Shown here in pieces: positions 30,925-41,400 of a stretch of DNA of 64,000 bases. The translations under genes were made by a program, and so were the position numbers. The first letter of the stretch is position 1; every line of letters begins with the position of its first letter. The stretch is taken from contig WOAB01000211.1 of the NCBI GenBank assembly GCA_027886185.1, positions 4,502,001-4,566,000 of the forward strand. The letters run 5' to 3'. This stretch comes from Rheum nobile (lineage: Eukaryota; Streptophyta; Magnoliopsida; Caryophyllales; Polygonaceae). Under the pieces are notes generated by a model, which did not search any database, was not told the DNA's origin, and saw only the letters and a list, made by a program, of their open reading frames with translations.

Positions 30925-32229
30925 TAAAGTCATATCGCCTTATCAAAATAATCCTAAACAAACCTAACTCAGTAGAATAGGCAAGCAAGGGTCGAATCCC
31001 ACAGGGAGGAGTTGTCTTTCTTTATGTAAGGTTGCATGCAATAGTAACAAGGGAGTTTTGATTGATAGTTGGTAAACAAGTAAACAAAGGAAATAAAAGC
31101 AAAGGTTGTAATCAATTAGGGAAAAATACTTAGCCAAACAAATATCCACCATTCATTCGATTGATTGGTCCTAGATTATCTCTATTCCTTCATATGATTA
31201 TTCATGTCCCTATTCTAAAATAGTTACCAGTCCAACTCGGCCTGGCAACCCTTACTATCGAACGCACGAGAAACTATCAAGATTTAGAACAACAACAGCA
31301 TGGAGCATATGAATTAACCAGGATACATGCAACACTGATTTTTCGCAGCATTTAACACATAATCAATTCTCTTTCATAATAAACTAGTCCAACTAGTCCT
31401 AGAATATCATGGTTGCTACATAAGATAAGGGATTTCAACTTGAAATATCCAAACCCTAGCAATAGACAATTACTAATATCAACTAGGTGATCAATCCAGT
31501 CAAATCAATAAGAATCAATAGGAATAAGCTCAAGAGAAAAGATATAATCCAAAGGAATAGGAAATAGAGTTATAACCTCACAATCATATATCAAACGAAG
31601 GCTTCAATTGTCGGACTAAGCAAAAGGTGCTTAGTTCTTCATAGTCTTGAAACAATAAAACTCAAAGGGAAAGAATGCTGAATGGAAACAACGATGAATG
31701 AATACTTGAAAAGCTGCTATGGAACTAGGTTAAATAACCTAGAAACCAAACCTAAAGTAAAGTAAAGTAAAAAGATAATAAACCTAATCTAAAAAGGAAA
31801 TAAACTAATGAAATCGGAATAAAGAAAATAAAAGAAAAGGAAAATAACATAAAGTGACTTCGGACGAAATATGCCGCTCCGCTTCGCTGATGCCCATTTC
31901 CGCGATCGCGGAGGAATTTCCGCGGTCGCGGAAAATACCGTTTCTGGCTCCTTGCTCTCGAATTAACCGCGATTAAGCCTCCTGCTCGCCCGCGGTCGCG
32001 GATTCTTCTCTGCTGCTTCTCTTCTCTTCTGAATTCATCCTCTCCTCGGTCTTCTCAAGTGGTTCTCTTCTCGTCTTCTTAATGTCTTCGTTTAAGCTTC
32101 TCTAAACCACCATATCCGCACTTCTACTCCTCAACTCCAATCTCCACAATAACGCTCTAAACATCTCCAAATGGTATCCAAAACACTGATAACAACTCCT
32201 AGTTAAACCCTACAAAGTAGCGCTGATCA
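30925..32229 (-). repeat. 5' LTR of element C
   Basis: Near-identical to the 3' LTR; it lacks the terminal TGATCAAGGC at its inner end and has a small AGTAAAGTAA duplication near 31755. C-type repeats are at 31898-32002. Confidence 0.93.
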
Positions 32230-32234
32230 CTGAG

Positions 32235-32529
32235 GGACAAGAAAAATAAGGCGGCGAAGGAGCATGACCGGCTGACGACTGAGCTTGATGAAGCGGAGAC
32301 TTACTACTCTTGTGTGGCTCACGTCGAAGCTGTGGAGGATTACGCTACCAGGAAGCATGTCGAATGGGATGTTGTGGATGAGAGGGAGGCGTTCCATTCT
32401 ATCTATTTGTCTCCTCCGGTTTTTCCCATCATGACTCTGAAGAAGATCAAGGGAGCCGATGAAGCCAACAAGGAGGAAGCGGGACCGACAACGGATAAAG
32501 AGATGCATGACCCTCCAACCTCTTCTTGA
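32235..32529 (+). pseudogene. Antisense extra ORF of element G, C-terminal segment
   Basis: It resumes after the TSD of C and runs open to a TGA at 32527-32529 (KEHDRLTTELDEAETYYSC, TLKKIKGADEANKEEAG). Helix-prone, charged sequence suggests a coiled coil, as in the last exon of the extra ORF of E. Whether the ORF continued after a further intron (AG acceptor near 32725) is unclear. Confidence 0.6.
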
Positions 32530-34029
32530 ATGATGTTGTCGAATATTTTGAACAATAATTTTTAGCCACTACCCTTAGAGGGTAGTGATGAATATTTGGG
32601 CCCAACCCTTGTGGTGGTTTTAACACTGTTTTTGCCACGTTCATGGGAATTGGTTGTATGCATAGTTCTTGCATATCTTGATTGTATGTGTATATATCGT
32701 ATACATGTCTCTCTGCCTTTTCAGGTCTATCAAGACTGGAGCACCTTGGTCAAGGAGGAAAAAGACATGATTCACGTCCCGGAGAAGATGAAGACAGTCG
32801 CGTTGACGATTTAGCAAACATGTCGACGATGGCGAGACCAACAGGTCAAAGATCGGGTAGATGTCGACACCGTATATAGCACAAATAATATGTAGAATAC
32901 TTTGTACGCCATTTAAGGCATATAGTATAATGAAATAAGGAACACAGATAATAATATATGCACCATTATGATCAAGGATGATACCTTAGCGTCCGCTGCA
33001 CTTTCAGAATAATAAAATGTCATAGACTTAAGTATGTCGTCTAAGCAAACCATTTTCACATTCAACTTAGCATGTTACCTCTGGGAGAACCGTCAATCTT
33101 AATATGCCAAGGGCTTTCTTGTAAACACGATATAAACGTCATGTCGCTTGAGGCAAAGGTTGCCCAGTGGCGAAATAATTGTCTTGAGAGACAAAGACAA
33201 TAACGAGTATCTTTTCACTTAGAGAAAGTAATAGGAAGTAAGTAGACATGTTACATAAGGTAGTCGTGGTCGTGTCACATAAAGACAAGAAAGGTCGTGG
33301 CGATCGCTTCGTCAAGGACGATGATAATAATGATGAATATGTCAATTAAAAGTCTCGATGAAGGCAGAGATAACTCGAAACAATAGTGCTAATAGAGTCG
33401 AAGATGATCAACGTAGTATCACCAATGGAGATAAAGATAATCGAGGTCATTATCTTAATAGAGATTATAGTGACCATAGAGGTTGTGTCAACGAGGATGC
33501 ATGTGATCATAGAGATCGTGTTGATAGAGACGACAGTGACCTTGGAGGTCGCGTCAATAGGGACACAAGTAATTGTAGAGGTCGCGTCGATAAGGATGAT
33601 AATGATCGTAAAGGTCGCGTCAACGGGGACGCCGGTAATATCATGTCATAACTCGCGGGGAGTAAAGTCGATATAGCTAATGGTGTGATGTAGCTCAACT
33701 AGGTGCTGCCTTGGGGGTGAATTGTAGCGATTGTGTTTGGAGTAGTTACAACGTTTTATAGCGAGCATGTCGCATTCCTCAAGGGGGTTAACGAGATAAT
33801 GTCGTATAACTGGAAGGATCGCGCATGGCGTTCCTCATGTTTTCTTCCGATGGTAGGCCATGGGCTTTTCCTTCGGGTGCAATGTGTGGGAGTAGGACAT
33901 GGGCCTTTCTCGGTGTTGCATTCAGTTTTGAGTAGCAAGATACCGATATGTGAAAGTAATTGCTAAACATTTTATTGAATAAACTGAGTTTCAAGAGGTA
34001 AGTGACAAGCATGAATAAGGACAAGATCC
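32530..34029. other. Spacer of element G between extra ORF and integrase, with minisatellite
   Basis: It contains the 33-bp tandem array described separately; no other protein family was recognised. A pyrimidine-rich tract followed by CAG near 32725 could be a splice acceptor of the antisense gene. Confidence 0.55.
33436..33636 (+). repeat. 33-bp minisatellite, five units plus one 36-bp unit
   Basis: Five adjacent 33-bp units (33472-33636) follow a 36-bp variant (33436-33471). Consensus per unit is GAYCRTARAGGTCGCGTCAA followed by YRRGGACRNNAGT. Translated in the open plus frame each unit gives 11 residues of the pattern DxRGRVNxDxS. Confidence 0.85.
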
Positions 34030-34900
34030 GTCTAATGTGGCTAATTCGTAACGCCTTGGCCGTCTACTTTGGTCATTTGGTACATGCCTTCCCAAGTGGG
34101 CCCCAACTTTCCAGCATTCTCTTCCCTTGTGTTCTGGAACACCTTGCATAAAACCTAGTCACCATATTGGAACGCCATTATCCTCACATTGAGATTTTAG
34201 CTTATGGCGACCACTTGTTGATACGCTGCCATCCTGGCGGCAGCATCATCTCGTAGTTCGTCGACAATGTCGAGCATGAATATCATGAGTGATGTATTCC
34301 TTTCTTCAGTGAGGAGATGGTAGCGTGTTGTAGGAATTTGGACTTCCAGGGACAAGACGGATTCACTGCCAAATACAAAAGAAAAAGGTGTCTTCCATGT
34401 TGTGGTCTTTGCAGTTGTGCGATCGGACCATAAGATGGACGACAACTCTTCTTCCCATAGACCTTTTGCTTTCTTGAGCCTTTTCTTAAAATTGTTGATG
34501 ATGACTTTGTTGCTATATTCGACTTGGCCATTAGCTTGTGGGTAACGTGGCGTTGACATGACTACTTTGATGCTTAGTTCTTAATAGAACTCATACATCC
34601 TGTTGCTAATGAATTGCGACCCGTTATCGCAAACTATAGTGTTTGGGATGCCAAATTTGCATAAGATGTTTCTTATGTTGAAGGAGATGACATGTGTATC
34701 TTTGATTTCCTTGAATGCTTCCTCTTCGATCCACTTGAAAAAGTAGTCCGTCATCGCGATCATGAAGATGCATTGACCCAAGGCTATTGGCAGCTTCCTG
34801 ATGATATCCATCCCCCACTTCATGAACGGCCAAAGGGACGAGATTGGATGTAGTGCTTCAGATGGTTGATGGGACACTGAGCCATGTCTCTAACAAGCAT
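34030..34900 (-). pseudogene. Integrase remnant of element G
   Basis: Catalytic surroundings are readable: MKWGMDIIRKLP, TIVCDNGSQF and PQANGQVEYSNKVI, then WSDRTTAKTTTWKTPFSFVF and a decayed GDxVLRKVFQN tail. It aligns with the integrase of E. A stop near 34580 and more at 34196 and beyond break the frame. Confidence 0.88.
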
Positions 34901-35690
34901 CACACATTCTTGTGTAGTCGGTGGAATCCTTCTTCATAGTGGGCCAATAATACCCTATTATGAGGGCGCGTAACGCCAAGTTTCTTCCTCTAGAATGATT
35001 GCCACATTCCTTATTGTGTATTTTCTATAACATGGTATGTACTTCTTTTCTCAAAGACATCTTAGATAGTATCCCAAAGTTGAACATTTGAGAGTGAAGG
35101 ATGACGCTTTGGCGTGAAGTTGTTGTGCCTCGGTTTTGTCGATGGGTAACTCGCCATGCTTGAGCCAATTGTATAGTGGTGTAATCCATTATTGAGATTT
35201 GTTAGAGTGACAAACCTATATGGGGAGTGACATGTTGCCTAGCTTATCGATGGTGGGTATTTCTACGTGCAAGAAATGAATTTTGGTACTCCATTGGATC
35301 TATGAATGAACCAAGGTTGGGTAATGTGTAGTGTCCACTTTGCAGTGGTGGAATCATTGATCTATAATAGCTCTCCGGAGATCTGTTCTTCATAAGTTTG
35401 GCTGAAATCGGCCACAAAATCTGCCTAAGCCCGTGACTTGATTGTTGTGCAGGTCTCGCATTGTATGTCGTAACAGCTTAGATATATCATCCACTTTGTC
35501 ATCCTCCCAAATAGCTTTGGCTTGCTGATCACTTTCTTGATAGGATAGTTTGTTATCACTTTGATGGTATGGGCTTTGAAGTATGGTCGTAACTTGATGG
35601 ATGTCGTAATGGGGGCCAGGGTTAGCTTCTCCATTGGTGAGTATCTTGTTTCTGCGTCCAATAGTTTTATGCTTACTTACTAGATTTGCA
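34901..35690 (-). pseudogene. RNase H-region remnant of element G
   Basis: LDAETRYSPMEKLTLAPITTS and TIKVITNYPIKKVI match the connection/RNase H part of E (LLPTETRYTSLEKLVLALVMAS). The acquired RNase H seen in E (WELHTDGAS, QADALANLGS) is not recognisable, although the following segment (NKAEAQ-like, KASSFTLK) is. Many stops. Confidence 0.7.
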
Positions 35691-36210
35691 AGTTTTTTCC
35701 ATCTTTTTCTCTTACTAGGAAGACACTAACGGTCTGATGGTACATGGATGGAACTAAATTCATGTGTGTATCCAAGGGGGCCTAGGATGACAATGAACGG
35801 GGACGGACAATCCATGATAAAAACTTGACTTGAAGATTCACCCCGCTGGCGTTGGTGGTTAGCGTGATCTCCCATAGTGAGTTTCTCACCTCGTCGTTGA
35901 ATCCTACGAAGGGAATTGATTTTTTGATGATATCATATCGGGTAAGACCAAGGTTGTTAAGGCTTCGATCATCATCGGGTTTGCCGAGCTACTGATGTCT
36001 ACTAGGACGCGTCTCACTAAGTATTTGCCGATTATGAGAGATATGACGAACGTGATACGTTTGTTGTCGGATTCCATTATGGTAGTGGACGACGGCTTGT
36101 TGAAGTCGGTCTGTTTGGCATGGCGATTGTGGCAGAGATGGATGTTCCGCATATTTTTGAACCTTCTGAGATGTTGCTCACGATCTTGACTTGAGGAGGG
36201 GAGGCGGTGG
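35691..36210 (-). pseudogene. Protease remnant of element G, RT missing
   Basis: RITFVISLIIGKYLVRRVLV matches the protease of E, but the active-site signature reads VDISSSAN where E has IDTGSSTD. After a GRPWIHT-like stretch (PPWIHT) and PSMYHQTV the sequence goes straight to the RNase H region, so the RT core of about 1 kb is deleted near 35690. Confidence 0.75.
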
Positions 36211-37800
36211 CACCTCTTGTCGCTTGCTTTAGTATAGGTTTACTCGTGCCTTGTTTGAGATTAGATCTAAGATATCCCTTCTAGAGCAGTAGGGCCACTT
36301 CCTTCCTCAAGGCGACGCATTCCTCGGTGTTATGTCCTCCGTCGTGATGGAAGTCGCACCACTTTTCGGCGAACTTCTTGTTCATGGGATTATCTGGTTT
36401 TTGGGGCCACCTAACAGCGTTGCCTGATTTGGTCTCTGCTTTCACCACGCCGGTAGTGCCGACAGTGAACGAGTCGTGGTACAGGGGCGGATAGGTCCTC
36501 TTGTTACACTGTTAGTCATAGTTGTTATTGCGGGCGTTGTTGATAGTATGGTTTCTCGGATTCTGACAAGGATAGTGCTTATATTGCGTTTCTTCATTGT
36601 TGATGCGTATGTTGGTTCGCATTGGCTCATGCAGCGCTTCTTGTGTGAGATCGTCATCTTCTTGGAGAATGTAAGCCATAGCCTTGTCTTGGACATTTTT
36701 GAATGTCTGACATGGATATTTAGTTAGATCGCGATATAGCTCCAATTTCCCATATAACCCTCTTCGGAACGCCTCTATGGCAGTGGAGGTATCACAGCGA
36801 GGTATAAACACCTTCTCATTGTTGAGCATGTTGAGGAATTTCCATAGCGTTTCCCCCAGATGCTAGGTGACTCGATAAAGGTTGATGGGTTGTTTATGAA
36901 GTTATGACTGCTCGAGAATTGAGTCTTGAACAGGTTAATTAGCTCCACGAAGGAAGAGAAGATCTTGTTAGGCCGGTGGATAAACCATGTGAAGGTGAAT
37001 CCCTTTAGGGTGGCTCCGAACCACGTTCACATGAAGGATTCTTTCAGATTCTTGGGCACCACGCTCATCATCATTTTGTTCTTGTACAACGAAATGTGTT
37101 CGTCGAAATCCGTTTTGCCATCGTATGATGTCATATATCAGGGACCGTGTACTTTGTAGGAATTTTGACGTGAGTGATGATGTCAGTGAAGGGTAAGTCG
37201 GTGTAACAATCGTTATTTTCCTCTTCAATGGGTCTGGGAACCCCTGGTATCTCAGCAAATCTCTCGTCCAAAGTTTTGAGCATTTCGCGCTACTTTCTCT
37301 TTATGAGGTCATCGAATGACTCCATGGTAAGTGCCTCCATCAAATCAGTTCCTCATTATTCGGTGGTGAATCAACCGGGCACCGTCATTGGCTGATGGCG
37401 AGGGCCTTCTACTCCTACTGATGGCATCACGAGTGGGGTTGAAAAAGACAGGTTCACGATGGTGGACTCCAAGTCTAGAAGACGATTTTGTCATCGCGGA
37501 TGTACTAGAGCCTTGATCTGGGTGCTGGTTGCGGCATGGTCTCGTTCTGAGAAGGTGATGCTTCATTCCGCTTTAGCACTTCTTGGAACCTTGCTTCTAA
37601 TTGAGTTCTCTAGGCGGCGAGTGATTCCTCCATAGTTTTCATCTTTTCACAAAGTTCCATCATGTTGACGGCGTGTGGATCGCCCAATCCGCTTGAACTG
37701 GGCTGATCGATTGTGTTTGGTGGTGGCGTCGTGTCATTATGGACGACAATGTTTTAAGATAGAGTATCGTTGTTGGTAAGTCCTTCGGTGAACATGATGG
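36211..37800 (-). pseudogene. Gag remnant of element G
   Basis: It contains a zinc-knuckle region (CDFHHDGGHNTEECVALR), FIPRCDTSTAIEAFRRGL, YRDLTKYPCQTFKNVQDKA and WFIHRPNKIF, matching gag of D and E with frame breaks (for example near 36890 and 37150). The N-terminal part carries MMELCEKMKTMEESLA, coiled-coil-like. Confidence 0.85.
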
Positions 37801-37851
37801 TTTCAGGGCTGTAGTGTTTGATGGAAAAAAGGTGTAATCTTTTTTACTACC

Positions 37852-37870
37852 AGCCCCACTGTGGACGCCA
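37852..37870 (-). promoter_or_regulatory. Primer binding site of element G
   Basis: Minus strand TGGCGTCCACAGTGGGGCT, 2 nt from the LTR; one or two changes from F. Confidence 0.82.
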
Positions 37871-37872
37871 AT

Positions 37873-38305
37873 TGTTGTGGGCGAATATAGTACTATGACA
37901 CGATCCACTTTGATTGTGGAGTATAGAGACAAAGATTACACGTTTAGAGATTAAAGAAATCTTATTTTTGGAATAATTCTATATTGGGTACTAGAATAAT
38001 GTGCGTCTTATAAGAGTTGGATACCATCCTTATATAGAGGTCCATGTCTAATCCTAATAGATATAGGATTACCATAAATACAAGATAAAATATTGCTCGG
38101 AGCATAAGTATGATAATGTATATAAGGTAGATATATGTTTCCTTATATAACATAGCTAATCTTATGTCCTCTAATTGAGATATTTCCTTGTATAAGAGCT
38201 CGATGGGCCCACGCTTATCTGGGATAAGGCGGCTCCACCTTTATGAAAATAAGATCTTCTCTGAACGTGTTGCTTGACGTATTGTATCGGCTTCGCTCTC
38301 TAACA
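37873..38305 (-). repeat. 5' LTR of element G (about 433 bp)
   Basis: Plus-strand text starts TGTTGTGGGCG and the copy ends CTAACA near 38305. It aligns with 19000-19413 with many differences, consistent with age. Confidence 0.82.
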
Positions 38306-40019
38306 TGTACATCATTGAACAATTAAATCAATATTAATGAACAACTAAATGATTACAAATAAACAATAAATCATGTATAACCCCACAAAAATGAACAACT
38401 ACATCATGAACAATGAAATTTGTCTTCTTTTCGATCTAGATGCTGAAGATTTTGCATTTGGTCATATCCTTCTTTTATTAATTTGAGCATGAAAAATGGA
38501 AGAGGAGGATCATAATATATGCTCAATACGCTGAAAAACCTTTAAATTTGGGAACAAAATTCAAGTTTGACTATGACCCTTACATCAAATAAAAGAAACT
38601 AATCTCATGAACATCAAGAAAATATATTGCAAAGAGACGTGATTTCAAAGCATAAAATCATACGAAGTAAAAAGTTTATAATTGACGAAGATTCAAAATC
38701 GCTTTGGTGAGAGGATCTTTTATTTTTGCAGGGACCATCGCTCACGAACTCCCATGCTAGCCGTTAGTTTGTCATCGTCAACCGCAAATGAGATAAGCAA
38801 TCATTGCTTTATATGCTCTTATTCTTAGTTGGAGAGGGATAGAGAAGAAATGAGGCATTGATCTTTACGTTAGCTGTTAGATTCAATTAAGTCATAAGAA
38901 TAAAAAACAAAAAGATTACCTAGAGGAATATATGGAAACAACATCTTCCATGAAAAGGAAATATAGAGTGTGTGCAAGTGCATGTTAAGAATTTTAATCA
39001 AATTAGGAGCGTTAGATAAGGTTAATCGTGTGACATATTTATGCACTTGAAGTTAATTCTATATATATAATACCAAGTTAAATCACAAAACTTAAGTCGG
39101 CTTTGAATAAATATAAAGTTAAAAATTTACACTAAATGGTTCTTTTCAAGAACTATTTTCAACTCATGACCGATATAATGCACATACATATTGGGTCTAG
39201 TCATCGCTTGACTACAAATCAAAATTAAGAGAAAATCACCTTTATAATTTTCACATGATAATGTGGAGGTTCTAGACAATCCTTCGTAGAAGGTGGGTTT
39301 AATTTCATCCTCTTGATGCATATATAAAGGTTTAAATTACATACAAATGATAGTTGGATAGAGTCAATGAAACCCTTACTAGAAGTTGTGTCTTTATTCA
39401 TTCCTCTTATGCATGAAAATCAAACCAGACAAACCATATAATAAAACGTTAATTTATGAACTACATTGACTTGATTTTGCTTTGTCGGATACGTAGGAAA
39501 CTCGATATGAAGCAAAGTGTTCTTCGAGTTCAGTCACAATCCTAAATTAAATCAAACATGTGGTTCTTTGAGAAGTATGTTTTATTTATCGCTTAAAAGA
39601 GGCACCTAGAAGACTCGATATAAAAGGTTGAGGTCCATCCTAAATGTAAATCGGCTTTAGTCAAAATTGCAAATCAAAGTCTGTATTTGACCAAGAATTA
39701 AATTAACTAAGATGCTAAGGCATTTAAAATATCCCCACCCTGCATATGATTGTTGAAGTGATTTAATCAACCCTTCCGAGAAGTTGGTGTTGAATTTATT
39801 CCTATGATCCATGTAAATATAAAATAACATTCTCTTAAATTAAGAGAATGTATGAGTTTCCTCTGAAATACGTACGGCTTGATTCTATTCAAAGAGATAC
39901 ATAAGCAACTCCTGAAAATTCAGGTGCAGCCCACATCATCAAAATCATTGAAGTTTTGTATTTGTATTACTTTTAATGAAAAGGATAAAAAGAGAAGGTC
40001 GAATTAAAATAAAAGTAAT
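38306..40019. other. AT-rich sequence, no gene recognised
   Basis: No protein family, LTR or tandem repeat was recognised. ORFs are short and without motifs. This may be the locus G inserted into or older decayed repeats. Confidence 0.5.
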
Positions 40020-40280
40020 TAAGACGTGCTTTTCGAGTTTGTGTACATTTTTCTTAACAGTCACGACCATCTATTCTTCCATTGTTCCCATGCTACTAGC
40101 GTTTGGGATGGGAATAAAAATTGGTTGGGGATGTCCAAGAAGATGATGTGCGTTTCTAGTGTTGTGAAGTGGTTGTTGAAAACAGCAAAAAAGTACTTTC
40201 TGGATCTGCAAGGCATGGAGTAGTGGTCTCGCTATGGCAATGTACTTCTTATGAATGGTATGAAAACTAAGGGATTTTGA
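40020..40280 (+). pseudogene. LINE fragment, zinc-binding RT-associated domain
   Basis: NSHDHLFFHCSHATSVWDG then NWLGMSKKM and SVVKWLLKTAKK match the zf-RVT domain found after the RT of plant L1-type LINEs (usual form E..DHLFF.C..S..VW). After a frame change the text continues ARHGVVVSLWQCTSYEWYEN, as in LINE tails. No RT is left. Confidence 0.75.
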
Positions 40281-41400
40281 GAACAAGGTCTTGGGCATAG
40301 GTGATATTGTTTTTAAGAAGACACATGTGTACAAGGTCCTTAGTAGCTTGTACCCACATGTTTCCACTCATGGAGATCCTTTGACTGGGGTATTCCTTGT
40401 GTAGTTGTATTGAGTCTCGGGTTATCCTATAGAGTTGTATTTTGAACCAACCAACGCTCTCATAATTACTAGAAGAAGTGCTCCATTGGTTTGACGATTT
40501 AGGTGGGTATGTTCGGGATGATGGCCATGTCGAAGGTGGAATGAACACCCTCTCCCCTACGACCAATGGGTAAGGTGGAAACATAAGGGATGTGTCTCTG
40601 GGAAGGGATGTAAACCGGTTAATCTCTATCTATCATATTCTAGACGACATGAGGTTTGAGGGCGTAATTTCTGGCCCTAAAATTATGAGGTAATTTATAT
40701 CATTTCCTAATTTTCTCTCTTCTTTATTATAGATTTGGTGGGCACCGTGGGGCCCATTACACTTCTAGTTGGCTCCTTCGTGGTACTGAGGCATTCTTGA
40801 GTGTCTCAAATGTGAAGCAGTCATACGTGCTTGTCTGAGTGCTTAGAAAGCTTGTCCATATGCATGGGGATTTTAGAGGCGCCGCCGAAGCCATCAAAAT
40901 GTATTCGGCTAGTGGAGTTATAGTCGTACAATGTGGAGTTTTCCCCGAGCTGAAGCTATGGGATGCGACCTGAGACCTCTCATCGAGCTTCAGGTTTTGA
41001 TACAGAGCATGTTTGGTGGGACATGGACGAGGCTTATTTTGATTGGCTGGACTAGTTGTCCCATCTGTACGTGGTTCCAAGGTCCCCTAGACAGGATTGT
41101 CCAAACAGACCTTTCCCTCAAACTCCTTTTGTGGACACTCTCGTGGTATGTATTTTATTATATATTATTTTGTTATAGTTTTTGGTTGATTTAATCCTAT
41201 AATGCATAACATGACATGGCTTAATACAACGGAGCTAGATTGTACCTAGTGAGATGTGTACATTGATGCAGACAAAGGCGAATCGACTTCCGACGCATCG
41301 CCGATGATTGATCCACCACCGCTTGCCTAGCAGAGATTTCAATGTTCTCAGTACAGGGAGGATCAGGGAGCGAGAGTCGCCCCAGAGAGGAGTAGGACTT
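40281..41400. other. Unassigned sequence, possible decayed gene
   Basis: 40900-41160 has a gene-like base composition and a plus-strand frame of 87 codons (40931-41194), but other frames read as well and no family was recognised. A GT...TTATAG stretch at about 40691-40731 looks intron-like. Confidence 0.3.

Larger units (their letters stand above)
25553..32229 (-). mobile_element. Non-autonomous gag-protease-only Athila element C, with TSD
   Basis: LTRs 25553-26857 (3') and 30925-32229 (5') flank a minus-strand gag-protease region and a noncoding 3' block. TSD CTGAG is at 25548-25552 and 32230-32234. No RT, RNase H, integrase or envelope-like ORF is present. Its layout copies that of B although LTR and repeat motif differ. 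No primer binding site is found next to the 5' LTR. Confidence 0.95.
19000..38305 (-). mobile_element. Old Tat-type element G, host of D, F, J and C
   Basis: 5' LTR at 37873-38305 and most of the 3' LTR at 19000-19413. The internal region holds, on the minus strand, gag, protease, RNase H and integrase remnants (37.7-34.0 kb) and, on the plus strand, an extra ORF split by insertions. Many stops, a missing RT core and LTR divergence mark it as the oldest element here. Confidence 0.88.

Noticed and set aside
40931..41194. Possible small host gene
   Set aside because: No motif, alternative frames equally open, and no start or splice support beyond one intron-like stretch.
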